DNA of 64,000 nt from Streptomyces sp. NBC_01445 (GTDB lineage: Bacteria > Actinomycetota > Actinomycetes > Streptomycetales > Streptomycetaceae): contig NZ_CP109485.1 of assembly GCF_035918235.1 (NCBI RefSeq), positions 2,480,001 to 2,544,000 of the forward strand. Reading direction: 5' to 3'. Shown in pieces: positions 1 through 9,231 of the stretch. Made by a program: the position numbers and the translations under genes. The notes below the pieces were generated by a model. The model made no database searches, was not told the DNA's origin, and saw nothing but the letters and a program-made list of their open reading frames with translations. Each line of letters begins with the position of its first letter. Position 1 is the stretch's first letter.

Positions 1-1421
1 CCCAGCGTCGGGTCGAGCTCCGCGACGCCGGCCCAGAACCTGGCGATCTGAACGAGCATCTCGATGCCCTTGGTATGCAGAAACTCCGTGTCGCCGCTCG
101 CCTCGCAGTACTGCCACACGTTGTAGGCGATCGCTGAACCGACGTGGTGCTGGAGCCGTGAGTGATCGGGCAGCCAGCGTCCGGAGCGCGGATTGAGGTG
201 GAGTCGCTGGGTCTCCTCGCGTCCGTCGCTGCCGCTCTGCCAGGGATACATGGCGCCGGTGTGCCCGGCATCGCGTGCAGCTGAGCACGCCTGTTCCAAA
301 CGGCGGTGGCGGTACGTGAGCAGGGCCCGGGAGACCTCGGGGAAATGCAGGTTCAGATACGGCAGGACGAACAGCTCGTCCCAGAAGACGTGCCCGCGAT
401 AGGCCTCGCCGTGGAGCCCTCGGGCCGGGACGCCGACGTCGAGTTCGGCGGTGTGCGGGGACAGGGTCTGCAGCACGTGGAAGAGATGCAGTCGCAGCAC
501 CGGCCCTGCGCTGGTCGGCACATCCAACTCCGCGTTGCGCCACAGCCTTTGCCACGCCGAGCGGTGTGACTCCAGCAGTGTCTCGAAGTCCGCGGCACGG
601 CGGACCCGGTCGAGCGCCGCGTGCAGCGGGTCGCTGATGGCAGGGTCGCGCGAGGTGTGCAGGGCAACGGTCTTGTCGACCGTCACCGTGCACCCGTCGG
701 CCAGGGAGAACCCGAGCACCTGGACGGCGCGGGCGTGCTCGTGCGCCACCGCCGTCTCCGCGTGCGCGTCCGCGACCGTGCGGGCCGCGAGGCCGATCCT
801 GATGTCCGAGGTGCTGGTGCGGCAGCGCATCCAGACGGTGTCGGGCGCCGGCGATCCGGTCTGGACGTGCGTGAGGTGGCGATGGGCGAGCGCGTCGTAG
901 CGCTCGACTCCGGTGTTGGTGACGGTCCCGTCCAGAGCCGACTCGACCTCCAGCCGCCCCGACCAGCCCTCGGCGGTGACCTCGGTCCGGAGCAGGGCGA
1001 GGTGCGGATCGGCCATGTGAACCACCCGCAACTGTCGTACGGCGAGACGCCGACCGTCGTCGTCCTCGTATCGCACGACGCGCTCCAGAGTGCCGGTACG
1101 GAGATCAAGACTCTGGCGGTGCTCGAGGAGCTTGTGGGTGTCCGGGGAGAGCCAGGTCCCGGCGTCCGTACGGAAGCGGAGTCGCAGCCAGTTGGGGAGG
1201 TTGACCATGTCTTCGTTCTCGACCCTGCGGCCGGCCACGTCCGAGGGCAGCCGGTTGTAACAGCCGGCTGCGTACGTGCCCGGGTAGTGGACGGCGTCGG
1301 CGGCGCATTCCGGTGCTGCTCCGCGGGTCGCGAAATAGCCGTTGCCGAGGGTGCACAGCGACTCCCGCAGCCTCTCCTGGGCGGGATCGTAGCCCTCGTA
1401 CTCCAGTGTCCAGTCCCGCAT
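1..1421 (-). CDS. GH65 family disaccharide phosphorylase (kojibiose/trehalose/maltose type), partial
   Basis: This is the N-terminal 473 residues of a glycoside hydrolase family 65 protein; the gene runs off the left edge. GH65 phosphorylases split alpha-linked glucose disaccharides into beta-glucose 1-phosphate and glucose in the cytoplasm. Visible are the N-terminal super-sandwich start (MRDWTLEYEGYDP, then LGNGYFATRG), FWDELFVLP in the linker and start of the (alpha/alpha)6 barrel, and MYPWQSGSDGREET. The catalytic Glu of the family lies further downstream and is outside the window. The start is two bases after the stop of the HAD gene, so the two are probably translationally coupled. HAD enzymes of the beta-phosphoglucomutase type would convert the sugar phosphate product to glucose 6-phosphate. 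A GH65 hydrolase rather than a phosphorylase cannot be excluded. Confidence 0.88.
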   Translation of the reverse strand, partial: MRDWTLEYEGYDPAQERLRESLCTLGNGYFATRGAAPECAADAVHYPGTYAAGCYNRLPSDVAGRRVENEDMVNLPNWLRLRFRTDAGTWLSPDTHKLLEHRQSLDLRTGTLERVVRYEDDDGRRLAVRQLRVVHMADPHLALLRTEVTAEGWSGRLEVESALDGTVTNTGVERYDALAHRHLTHVQTGSPAPDTVWMRCRTSTSDIRIGLAARTVADAHAETAVAHEHARAVQVLGFSLADGCTVTVDKTVALHTSRDPAISDPLHAALDRVRRAADFETLLESHRSAWQRLWRNAELDVPTSAGPVLRLHLFHVLQTLSPHTAELDVGVPARGLHGEAYRGHVFWDELFVLPYLNLHFPEVSRALLTYRHRRLEQACSAARDAGHTGAMYPWQSGSDGREETQRLHLNPRSGRWLPDHSRLQHHVGSAIAYNVWQYCEASGDTEFLHTKGIEMLVQIARFWAGVAELDPTL

Positions 1422-1423
1422 CG

Positions 1424-2170
1424 TCAGCCCTCCCCCAGCAGTTCGCCGAGGTCGTCGACCACCAGATCCGCGCCGCGCTTCAGCAGCGCGCCCCGGGTGT
1501 CGGGGGTGCGAGCCCGGTCCACCCCCACGACCAGGCCGAAGCCGCCGCGCCGTCCGGCCTCGACTCCGGCCAGTGCGTCTTCGACGACGGCGGTCAGTCG
1601 GGCGGGAACGCCCAGGCGGCGCGCCGCCTCCAGGAAGAGCGCGGGATCGGGTTTCCCCGGCAGGGCAAGGCGTCCTGCCTCCGCGCCGTCCACCAGGACG
1701 TCGAAAAGGTCACGCACGCCCGCGCGCTCGAGGAGTTCCCCCGCGTGCCGGGAGGCCGACGCCGCGGCCAGCGGCACCCCGGCGGACCGCAGGGTGCGCA
1801 CCAGCCGGACCGTGCCCGGATAGGCGTCGACCCCCTCGGCGCGCAGCCGCTCGGTGAAGACCGCTTCCTTATGGGCGGCGACGGCCTGGATCTCCGTACC
1901 GGACGGGTGGAGCCCCCGGGCACGGAGGAACGCGGCGGCTCCGTCGAGGCGTGATGTGCCGTCGACGTACCGCAGATAGTCGTCGCGCATGTCGAAGGGC
2001 GGTTGTCCCTGCGGGTCCCGGGCGTGCAGGAAACTGTCGAAGGCCGTCTTCCACGCGGCGGCATGCACCCGGGCCGAGTCCGTGACGACACCGTCAGTGT
2101 CGAAGACCACGGCTGCCGTACCTCGCAACGCGCGGGGCACGGTGGCCGTTCCGCTCCGTTCAACACTCAT
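1424..2170 (-). CDS. HAD hydrolase, beta-phosphoglucomutase family
   Basis: A 248-residue HAD-superfamily protein. Motif I reads VVFDTDGVVTDS, with nucleophile D24 and acid/base D26, followed by the HAAAW segment typical of beta-phosphoglucomutases. The ASASRHAGELLERAG segment fits motif II, GKPDPALFLEAA motif III, and VVEDALAGVEAG motif IV. The expected reaction is beta-glucose 1-phosphate to glucose 6-phosphate, which fits its place immediately before the GH65 gene with a two-base gap. HAD plus GH65 is a known pairing for cytoplasmic trehalose or maltose-type phosphorolysis. Transfer of phosphate to another sugar, or simple phosphatase activity, remains possible. Confidence 0.88.
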   Translation of the reverse strand: MSVERSGTATVPRALRGTAAVVFDTDGVVTDSARVHAAAWKTAFDSFLHARDPQGQPPFDMRDDYLRYVDGTSRLDGAAAFLRARGLHPSGTEIQAVAAHKEAVFTERLRAEGVDAYPGTVRLVRTLRSAGVPLAAASASRHAGELLERAGVRDLFDVLVDGAEAGRLALPGKPDPALFLEAARRLGVPARLTAVVEDALAGVEAGRRGGFGLVVGVDRARTPDTRGALLKRGADLVVDDLGELLGEG

Positions 2171-2249
2171 CGTTCGCCGGCCGTCGAGTTGGCGTCGTGC
2201 CGGGCGTCGCGTCCGTCATGGCGGTGAACTCCTTTGCAGGAACGGTGCC

Positions 2250-4634
2250 TTACGTGCTCCAGGCCCAGTTGGCGACCTCCGGCAGGTCGGTTCCGTGCTC
2301 GCGGATCCACGCGTGGTGCCGGGTGCGGGCGTCGGCCATGCACTGGCGTACCGCGGCGGCCCGAACACCGAGGCCGGGAACGCGGTCGATGACGTCCATC
2401 ACCAGGCGGTAGCGGTCCAAGTCGTTGCGGACCACCATGTCGAACGGGGTCGTGGTCGTGCCCATTTCCCTGTAGCCGCGGACATGGATGTTGCCGTGTC
2501 CGGTGCGGCGGTAGGCGAGACGGTGGATCAGCCAGGGGTAGCCGTGGTAAGCGAAGATCACGGGCTTGTCCGTCGTGAACAGCCCGTCGTACTCGAAGTC
2601 GCTCATCCCGTGGGGATGTTCATCGCGGGGCAGCAGGCGGGTCATGTCGACCACGTTGACGACCCTGACGGCCAGTTCGGGCAGGTGGCGCCGCAGCAGG
2701 TCGGACGCCGCCAGGATCTCCTGGGTGGGGACGTCGCCCGCGCAGGCGAGGACGACATCGGGTTCTCGTTCCCCGTCGGCGGACCCCGCCCAGTCCCAGA
2801 TTCCGGCGCCGCGGGCGCAGTGGGCGCGGGCCTGGTCCATGGAGAGCCAGTCGAAGCAGGGCTGTTTGCCCGCGACGACGACGTTGACGTAGTCCCGGCT
2901 GCGCAGGACATGGTCCGCGACGGACAGCAGCGTGTTGGCGTCGGGCGGCAGATACACCCGTACGACCTCGGGGCTCTTGTTGAGGACGTGATCCACGAAG
3001 CCGGGATCCTGGTGCGAGAACCCGTTGTGGTCCTGCCGCCAGACGTGCGACGTCAGCAGGTAGTTGAGGGAGGCGATCGGAGCGCGCCACTTCAGTGCCC
3101 GAGAGGTCCTGAGCCACTTGATGTGCTGGTTCACCATCGAGTCGACGATGTGGACGAACGCCTCATAGCACGAGAACAGTCCGTGCCGGCCGGTGAGGAG
3201 GTAGCCCTCCAGCCAGCCCTGACAGAGGTGTTCGGAGAGGATCTCCATGACGCGGCCGTGTCGGTCCAGGTGCTCGTCCACCGGGAGGGTCTGTGCCTGC
3301 CAGGCTTTGCCACTGGCCTGGTAGACGGCGTCCAGTCGGTTGGAGGCGGTCTCGTCGGGCCCGACCAGGCGGAAGTCACGACGGCCGGAGGTGTCTTCCA
3401 TGATCCGTTCGAGGAGGCTGCCCAGGACGCGGGTGGGCTCGTGCTGGGTGGCGCCCGGCTTGTCCACGGGGACGGCAAAGCCGTCGAGGGGCGGGATCGG
3501 CAGATCGCGCACGAGACGGCCGCCGTTGGCGTGCAACGTGGCGCCGAGGCGGCGGTCACCCTCGGGGACGCACGCTAGAACGTCCGCGCTGGGCCGCCCC
3601 GCGGAGTCGAAGAGCTCCTCGGGGCGGTACGAGCGCAGCCAGGTCTCCAACTGCCGCAGGTGATCCGGGTTTTCGCGTACACCGGCCAGAGGGACCTGGT
3701 GGGCCCGCCAAGTCCCCTCGACGGGCACGCCGTCGACCTCAACGGGTCCCGTCCAGCCCTTCGGCGTACGCAGCACGATCACGGGCCAGCGCACCCGCTC
3801 GGCCACGCCGCCCTCGCGGGCCGTGCGCTGCATCAGCTCGATGCGGTCCAGCGCCCGGTCGATAGCGCCGGCCATCGCGCGGTGGACCTCGTGCGGGTCG
3901 TCGCCGGTCACATGGATCGGCTCGTGCCCGTATCCCCGCAGCAACTCGTCGAGTTCGGGCTCGGGGATGCGGGACAGAACGGTCGGGTTGGCGATCTTGT
4001 AGCCGTTGAGATGGAGGATCGGCAGAACGGCGCCGTCGTGGACCGGGTCGAGGAACTTGTTCGAGTGCCAGGACGCGGCGAGCGGACCGGTCTCCGCCTC
4101 CCCGTCGCCGATCACGCAGGCGACCAGCAGGTTCGGATTGTCGAAGGCGGCGCCATAGGCGTGAGCGAGTGAGTAGCCGAGTTCACCGCCTTCGTGGATC
4201 GATCCGGGCGTCTCGGGCGCCACATGGCTGGGCACGCCGCCCGGGAACGAGAACTGCCTGAAGAGGCGTTCCATGCCCGTCGCGTCACGCGTGACGTCCG
4301 CGTAGGTCTCGCTGTAGCTGCCCTCCAGCCAGGAGTTCGCGAGAACCGCGGGCCCACCGTGGCCCGGTCCCCACACGCACAGTGCCTCGAGGTCACGGGC
4401 TTTGATGGCGCGGTTCAGGTGAGTGTGGACGAGGTTGAGGCCGGGCGACGTTCCCCAGTGGCCGAGCAGGCGCGGCTTGATGTGGGCGGGTGTCAGAGGC
4501 TCGGCGAGCAGCGGATTGGCCATGAGGTAGATCTGGCCGACGGCAAGGTAGTTCGCGGCCCGCCAGTGGGCGTCCAGGGTGCGCAGTTCGTCGTCGGTCA
4601 GTACCGTGCTGTCCTGGTGTTCGACCTTGGGCAT
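2250..4634 (-). CDS. xfp: Xylulose-5-phosphate/fructose-6-phosphate phosphoketolase
   Basis: A full-length (794 aa) thiamine diphosphate-dependent phosphoketolase, which splits xylulose 5-phosphate or fructose 6-phosphate with phosphate to acetyl phosphate plus a C3 or C4 sugar phosphate. Family blocks are clear: [15 protein letters not shown] near the N terminus, [10 protein letters not shown], the [12 protein letters not shown] segment of the ThDP site, [11 protein letters not shown], and C-terminal [11 protein letters not shown]. The start at 4634 (MPKVEH) is preferred over an ATG six codons upstream because GGAG lies five bases before it. It diverges from the polyphosphate kinase gene with a gap of about 48 bp, so one small region must carry both promoters. 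Acetyl phosphate from this enzyme could feed ATP synthesis under energy limitation, in line with the neighbouring kinase and stress genes. Confidence 0.96.
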   Translation of the reverse strand: MPKVEHQDSTVLTDDELRTLDAHWRAANYLAVGQIYLMANPLLAEPLTPAHIKPRLLGHWGTSPGLNLVHTHLNRAIKARDLEALCVWGPGHGGPAVLANSWLEGSYSETYADVTRDATGMERLFRQFSFPGGVPSHVAPETPGSIHEGGELGYSLAHAYGAAFDNPNLLVACVIGDGEAETGPLAASWHSNKFLDPVHDGAVLPILHLNGYKIANPTVLSRIPEPELDELLRGYGHEPIHVTGDDPHEVHRAMAGAIDRALDRIELMQRTAREGGVAERVRWPVIVLRTPKGWTGPVEVDGVPVEGTWRAHQVPLAGVRENPDHLRQLETWLRSYRPEELFDSAGRPSADVLACVPEGDRRLGATLHANGGRLVRDLPIPPLDGFAVPVDKPGATQHEPTRVLGSLLERIMEDTSGRRDFRLVGPDETASNRLDAVYQASGKAWQAQTLPVDEHLDRHGRVMEILSEHLCQGWLEGYLLTGRHGLFSCYEAFVHIVDSMVNQHIKWLRTSRALKWRAPIASLNYLLTSHVWRQDHNGFSHQDPGFVDHVLNKSPEVVRVYLPPDANTLLSVADHVLRSRDYVNVVVAGKQPCFDWLSMDQARAHCARGAGIWDWAGSADGEREPDVVLACAGDVPTQEILAASDLLRRHLPELAVRVVNVVDMTRLLPRDEHPHGMSDFEYDGLFTTDKPVIFAYHGYPWLIHRLAYRRTGHGNIHVRGYREMGTTTTPFDMVVRNDLDRYRLVMDVIDRVPGLGVRAAAVRQCMADARTRHHAWIREHGTDLPEVANWAWST

Positions 4635-4682
4635 GGTGGCTCCGTAAGTCATCGGGGCAAGTCATCGGGCGGAGGAGGCGGC

Positions 4683-5486
4683 ATGGCCGGTGAGAAGGCC
4701 GCGAAGGTGCCGCGCGCGGCGTACGAGCGGGAATTGCTGCGTCTTCAGACGGAGCTGGTGAAGCTTCAGGAGTGGGTGCGCACCGAGGGCGCCCGGCTGG
4801 TGGTCGTCTTCGAAGGACGGGACGCGGCAGGCAAGGGCGGCACCATCAAGCGGGTCTCCGAACACCTCAACCCTCGCGTCGCCCGGACCGTCGCTCTCCC
4901 CAAGCCGACCGAACGCGAACGCGGCCAGTGGTACTTCCAGCGTTACATCGAGCAGCTGCCGGCTGCCGGGGAGATCGCATTGTTCGACCGGAGCTGGTAC
5001 AACCGCGCCGGTGTCGAGCATGTGATGGGCTTCTGCACCAAGGAGGAGTACCAACTCTTCCTCCGCCAATGCCCCGTATTCGAGCGCATGCTCATCGAGG
5101 ACGGCATCCTGCTGCGCAAGTACTGGTTCTCGGTGAGCGACGCCGTACAACAGGAGCGGTTCAGCCGCCGGCTGGATGATCCGACGCGGCGGTGGAAGCT
5201 CTCCCCGATGGATCTCGAGTCGATCAGCCGGTGGGAGGCCTACTCCCGGGCCAAGGACCAGATGCTGGTGCACACCGACACCTCGGACGCGCCGTGGTTC
5301 GTCGTGGAGAGCGATGACAAGCGCAAGGCGCGACTGAACATGATCGCCCACCTGCTGGACTCCGTGCCCTACCACGAGGTGCCCCCTCCGGTGCTCGAGC
5401 TGCCGCCCCGGCCCCCGTCGACCGGCTACGAACGCCCACCGCGTGACCTGCAGACATACGTCCCCGACCACGCGGCGGGCATCTGA
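4683..5486 (+). CDS. ppk2: Polyphosphate kinase 2 family protein
   Basis: A 267-residue PPK2 protein, which uses polyphosphate to phosphorylate nucleotides (ADP or GDP, in some subclasses AMP). The P-loop is FEGRDAAGKGG (residues 43-53); the FDRSWYNRAGVE segment carries the second conserved Asp, and KYWFSVSDAVQQERF and RRWKLSPMDLES follow as in the single-domain class. The start ATG follows a GGAGGAGG ribosome binding site; the open frame continues upstream but shows no family homology there. It diverges from phosphoketolase, and its stop lies 13 bases from the stop of the convergent universal stress protein gene. Together these suggest an energy reserve or dormancy function. Which nucleotide is used cannot be decided from the sequence alone. 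Confidence 0.93.
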   Translation: MAGEKAAKVPRAAYERELLRLQTELVKLQEWVRTEGARLVVVFEGRDAAGKGGTIKRVSEHLNPRVARTVALPKPTERERGQWYFQRYIEQLPAAGEIALFDRSWYNRAGVEHVMGFCTKEEYQLFLRQCPVFERMLIEDGILLRKYWFSVSDAVQQERFSRRLDDPTRRWKLSPMDLESISRWEAYSRAKDQMLVHTDTSDAPWFVVESDDKRKARLNMIAHLLDSVPYHEVPPPVLELPPRPPSTGYERPPRDLQTYVPDHAAGI

Positions 5487-5499
5487 GCCGGCCACGCGC

Positions 5500-6390
5500 T
5501 CAGCCCCGCTGCGGAACGACGGCGACGGGACATCGCGAATGGTGCAGGGCCGTGTGCGCGACCTGGCCGAGCTGAAGACCGAGGTGGCCCCGGCGCCGCA
5601 GGGCACCGACAACCAGCAGGTCGGCCCGCATCGAGGCGTCCAGCAGCACCCTGCGGGCGGGCCCCTCGGCAGTCCGCCGACGCAGTTCCACCGACGGGTA
5701 CTCCGCCGCGAACTGGCTCAGCGCCGACTCCAGGATCTCCACCGCCCGCTCCTCGTGCAAACGGGCGGGTTCTCCCGCAAGCAGCGGGTGCTCGACCGAC
5801 TCGTGCGCCGGGCAGCGCCAGGCCCGCACCGCGTCCAGGGCGGCTCCACGGCGTTGCGCCTCCTGGAAGGCGAAGCGCACGGCCTCCGAGTTCTGCTGCT
5901 CCTCGCCAACTCCGAGAGCAATCGTGTGCAGCATCCCCGTCCTGGCCTGGTTGTCGTGACTGCCGCGCAGCACGAACACGGGGCAGTCGGCGCGAGCGGC
6001 CACCGCGAGGCAGACCGAGCCGAGCAGCAGCTCAGCGACACCACTGCGGCCACGCGATCCAAGGACCAGGGCACAGGCATTCCGCCCCTCGTGCAGGAGA
6101 GCACTGACCGCGTCTTCGGGCAGCACCTCGGTGGCGACCTTCAGACCGCTGTCACGGTGGTGGGCACGCCGCGCCGCAGTATCAAGAATGTCGTCGGCCA
6201 GCACCTGTTCCGAAGACCTGCCGAGGGTCTCGGCGAGCGCCGCTCCCTCATAGCGCTCCCACAACGACGCGTACACCAGCCGTAGCGGCACCCCACGCAG
6301 GACGGCCTCGTCCGCCGCCCAGTCCACCGCGCGCATGCTCGACTCGGAGCCGTCGACGCCCACGACCAGGGGGAGCTCCACAGCCTTCAC
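5500..6390 (-). CDS. Tandem universal stress protein (two UspA domains)
   Basis: A 296-residue protein of two UspA domains. Domain 1 begins LVVGVDGSESSMRAVDWA and ends with a full ATP-binding signature, GSRGRSGVAELLLGSV, before CPVFVL. Domain 2 starts near residue 155 and carries a less canonical GALRRRGHLGLQLGQV followed by CPVAVVP. Tandem Usp proteins bind ATP in the first site and are induced by hypoxia, stationary phase or nutrient stress in actinomycetes. It is convergent with ppk2. About 90 bp upstream lies the stump of another Usp gene, so this was probably a row of Usp genes. No DosR/OsdR-type box is evident in front of it. Confidence 0.93.
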   Translation of the reverse strand: MKAVELPLVVGVDGSESSMRAVDWAADEAVLRGVPLRLVYASLWERYEGAALAETLGRSSEQVLADDILDTAARRAHHRDSGLKVATEVLPEDAVSALLHEGRNACALVLGSRGRSGVAELLLGSVCLAVAARADCPVFVLRGSHDNQARTGMLHTIALGVGEEQQNSEAVRFAFQEAQRRGAALDAVRAWRCPAHESVEHPLLAGEPARLHEERAVEILESALSQFAAEYPSVELRRRTAEGPARRVLLDASMRADLLVVGALRRRGHLGLQLGQVAHTALHHSRCPVAVVPQRG

Positions 6391-6480
6391 CTTCCTTCAC
6401 CGTCGTTTTCGGAGTCGCTCAGCGCCACGACGCAAGCCCACACCGGCGCTGTTTTCACGAGAATCACTTCTCCCAGGTGA

Positions 6481-6550
6481 TCACTCATCGGGAACCACCG
6501 CGACAGGGGCGGTGGCATGGTGCAGTACGGCGTGGGTGACCCAGCAGGCC
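6481..6550 (-). pseudogene. Stump of a second universal stress protein gene (C-terminal end only)
   Basis: Read on the minus strand, the segment ending at the stop at 6481 gives VTHAVLHHATAPVAVVPDE, the usual C-terminal end of a UspA domain (compare VAHTALHHSRCPVAVVPQRG in the intact neighbour). The frame stays open upstream, but homology is lost near 6560, where sequence related to the plus-strand transposase remnant begins. The simplest reading is that a Usp gene was cut by an insertion and its 5' part was then lost. Confidence 0.7.
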
Positions 6551-6618
6551 ACCACGATGGCCCGCGGTACGCGAACGTGAACACACCGGCCAATCCGCGG
6601 CCCTCGACGCGCCACCGG

Positions 6619-7287
6619 GTAGCTGCGTCCACGGTGTGGGAGATCTTGAAGGACGCCGGGATCGACCCTGCACCCGAGCGCGGCTCCAGCACATGGCCGG
6701 ACTTCCTGCGCTCCCAGGCCGACGCGCTGCTGGCCTGCGACTTCTTGGAAACCGTCACGTTGTCGGGGCCACGGATGTACGTGTTCGCGATGATCGAGCA
6801 CGCCACCCTGCGTATCCGGATCCTGGGAGCCACCGCCCACCCGACGGCATCCTGGGTGACACAGACGGCGAAGAATCTCGTCATGGACCTCGAAGACGCC
6901 GGCTGCCGGGCTCGGTTCCCACTCCGGGACCGTACCGGGAAGTTCCCCGCACTGTTCGACGCCATCCTCCACGACGCCGGCATCGAGGTCGTACTCAGCG
7001 GCATTCAGATGCCGAGAATGAACTCCATCATGGAGAGGTGGGTGCAGACCTGCCGGCGCGAACTCCTGGACCGCACGTTGATCTGGAACCAACGCCATCT
7101 CTCCTATGCCCTACGGGAGTTCGAACAGTTCTACAACGGGCACAGGCCGCATCAGGGCATCGCCAATGCCCGCCCGATGCGCCCACTCCCCCAAACGATC
7201 ACCGATCCGGGGCAGATCACCCGCCTCGACATACGACGACGCAAGCGTCTCGGCGGCATCCTCCACGGGTACGAACGTGTCGCATGA
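6619..7287 (+). pseudogene. 5'-truncated integrase-core (DDE) transposase, copy A
   Basis: The C-terminal about 222 residues of an rve-type transposase. It starts inside the family at VAASTVWEILKDAG and keeps the core: LLACDFLETVTLSG (first Asp), LRDRTGKFPALFD (second Asp, with Thr where relatives have Asp) and RMNSIMERWVQT (Glu), ending LGGILHGYERVA. The N-terminal helix-turn-helix half present in relatives (see 37493) is missing. It closely resembles copy B at 13743-14642 and the decayed copy C at 37493-38588. Right of the stop, at about 7291-7310, sequence similar to the right inverted repeat of copy C can be seen. It adjoins the Usp stump. It cannot transpose on its own. Confidence 0.85.
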
Positions 7288-7317
7288 CGTGCACGGATGA
7301 CATTTTCGGCACGGACA

Positions 7318-7333
7318 GGGCCGGGCTCGGCCC
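7318..7333 (-). terminator. Hairpin downstream of the aldehyde dehydrogenase gene
   Basis: A perfect 6-bp stem (GGGCCG/CGGCCC) with a 4-base loop, about 30 bases beyond the stop of the minus-strand aldehyde dehydrogenase gene and just right of transposase copy A. There is no U-run, as is common for actinomycete terminators. It could also be a chance GC palindrome. Confidence 0.4.
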
Positions 7334-7362
7334 GGAACACCCGTCGGCGCCCGTGAGTTGAA

Positions 7363-8898
7363 TCAGTCCGACTTCTCGCCGCTCTCGGCCAGGATCCTGT
7401 TACGGGCGCCGGCGAGGGCTCCCGCCATGGCACCCGCGGGCCTGCCGAAGGTCGAGGCGGAGAACCGGGCGGGGCCGGTCTTGGCGGTGAAGGAGTGCGC
7501 GTAGGCGAACTCCCGCAGTCCCTCCTCCCCCTGCTTGCGCCCGTAACCGCTGTCGCCCCGACCGCCAAACGGCACGGCGGGGTTCATGGAGAACACCAGA
7601 GCATCGTTGATGCTGGTCATTCCCACACGGAGGCGACGAGCGATGGCTTCGCCGCGGTCGCGGCTGAAGACGGCGCTGCCCAGCCCGTACCGGCCGGCGT
7701 TGATGTGAGCGACGGCCTCATCGGCGTCGGGGACCTTGACGACCGCCAGCGTCGGCCCGAACGTCTCCTCCGTCGCCGCGAGGGCGTCGGGGGCCACCCC
7801 GACCAGGATGGTGGGCGCGGCATAGCGGTCGCCCACCGCGTCGAGGCCGCCGACGGTGGCTGTCGCGCCGCGCTCCAGGGCGTCTTGAATGTGTTCCCGG
7901 ATGATCGAGGTCTGGCTCGGCAGCGGAACCGGCCCGATCTCCGCGTCCTCGTCGCTGCCGACGCGTACCTGCCCGGCAAGCTCGCTGATCTTCTCGACGA
8001 ACTCGTCGTGCACCGACTCGACTACGTAGGCCACTTCGAGACTGATACAACCGTGCCCGGTGTTCTGCATGGCGCCCCACACGATGTGAGCGGCGGCTTC
8101 GTCCAGATCGGCGTCCTCGGCGACGATGACGCCGTCCTTTCCGCCGAGTTCCAGCAGAACGGGGGTCAGGGTCTGCGCGCATTGGGCGGCCACCGTCCGG
8201 CCTGTGGCGACGCTGCCCGTGAACGCGAGCTTGTCGAGGCCGGCCTCGATGAGCGCCTGACCCGTGGCCCCGTATCCGTTCAGGTTCTGCAGGACGGCCG
8301 GCAGTTCCGGAACGGCACGCTGCCAGGTTCGGATGAGCCATTCGGCGACGCCGGGCGTGATCTGGCTGGGCTTGAGGACGACGGCGTTCCCGGCCGCGAG
8401 CGCGTCGGCGAGGATGGCCGCGGGAGTGAGCAGGGGGAAGTTCCACGGGCCTATGACGCCGACCACGCCGTAGGGCTGGTACTCGACCCACGCACGCTGG
8501 TTGGGCGTGGTGGGGCTGGATGGAACCTCCCGGCGCTCCAGGACCCGCGCGGCGTTGTCAGCAACGTACCGCAGGTGCTCGAGAGTCCCGAGCACCTCCA
8601 CGCGGGCGTCGTCGAGGGGCTTGCCGTTCTCGGCGTGAATGAGTGCGGCGCCCTCCTCACCGCTCAAGGCTATCTGCCGCCGCCACGCGCGCAGTCGCTC
8701 CGCGCGGCCCTCGAAGCCGAGGTCCCACCAGGCCCCGGTGACTGAGCGTGCGGCGGCGACGGCCGCGGCAGCCTCTTCCTTGCCGGCCACGGGGTATCGG
8801 GCGAACTCGGCTCTGGTGGCCTGGTCGATGGTGACGATCTCGGTCGCGTCGTATCCGATGACGCCGTCACGGGTGATCCTCGGAATGTTGTCGGTCAT
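7363..8898 (-). CDS. Aldehyde dehydrogenase (succinate-semialdehyde dehydrogenase-like)
   Basis: A 511-residue NAD(P)-dependent aldehyde dehydrogenase. Typical blocks are VGVIGPWNFPLLTPA (around 146-160), the general base in VLLELGGKDG (E250), the catalytic Cys in NTGHGCISLE (C284), and ETFGPTLAVVKV near the C terminus. The Cys motif has His where most relatives have Gln (usual form N-x-G-Q-x-C). The C-terminal 40 residues after AYAHSFTAKTG form an Ala/Gly-rich tail beyond the usual end. The substrate is unknown; a succinate-semialdehyde or broad-range enzyme is the best family guess. It stands alone, with transposase debris downstream and 333 bp of non-coding DNA upstream that includes a tandem repeat. 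Confidence 0.9.
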   Translation of the reverse strand: MTDNIPRITRDGVIGYDATEIVTIDQATRAEFARYPVAGKEEAAAAVAAARSVTGAWWDLGFEGRAERLRAWRRQIALSGEEGAALIHAENGKPLDDARVEVLGTLEHLRYVADNAARVLERREVPSSPTTPNQRAWVEYQPYGVVGVIGPWNFPLLTPAAILADALAAGNAVVLKPSQITPGVAEWLIRTWQRAVPELPAVLQNLNGYGATGQALIEAGLDKLAFTGSVATGRTVAAQCAQTLTPVLLELGGKDGVIVAEDADLDEAAAHIVWGAMQNTGHGCISLEVAYVVESVHDEFVEKISELAGQVRVGSDEDAEIGPVPLPSQTSIIREHIQDALERGATATVGGLDAVGDRYAAPTILVGVAPDALAATEETFGPTLAVVKVPDADEAVAHINAGRYGLGSAVFSRDRGEAIARRLRVGMTSINDALVFSMNPAVPFGGRGDSGYGRKQGEEGLREFAYAHSFTAKTGPARFSASTFGRPAGAMAGALAGARNRILAESGEKSD

Positions 8899-9070
8899 AG
8901 GTCTTCCCTAACTTTCTTCCGCCCGCCCGAATGAGACACACCGTGGGTGAGGGCGGTGGCGGAGGCGGTCTTCGGCACGAGTGGCCGCTGGAGGGCAGTC
9001 GGCGCGGGCCGACGTGGAGGACTGCATGGTGGAGGTCATTGGGAGCGTGTGCCGTGCCGGACGTTCGGCA

Positions 9071-9126
9071 GTTGGGCAGTTGGGCAGTTGGGCAGTTGGG
9101 CAGTTGGGCAGTTGGGCAGTTGGGCA
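9071..9126. repeat. 8-bp tandem repeat GTTGGGCA x7
   Basis: Seven perfect copies of GTTGGGCA run head to tail, with a degenerate eighth (TTCGGCA) just before them. They lie in the 333-bp gap between the aldehyde dehydrogenase start and the SDR stop, where no gene is supported. The unit length is not a multiple of three and the strings it encodes on either strand are simple repeats, so it is not coding. Such arrays change copy number by slippage. Confidence 0.95.
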
Positions 9127-9231
9127 AGGGTGGCCGCGGAGCGGGAAGCACCCTCGGCGGACGGGCGTAGCGCAACCTTGGGTTGGCGACCCGTGGCCGG
9201 GTCGGGGGCAGCGCCGAGGAGGCGCCCGCTG

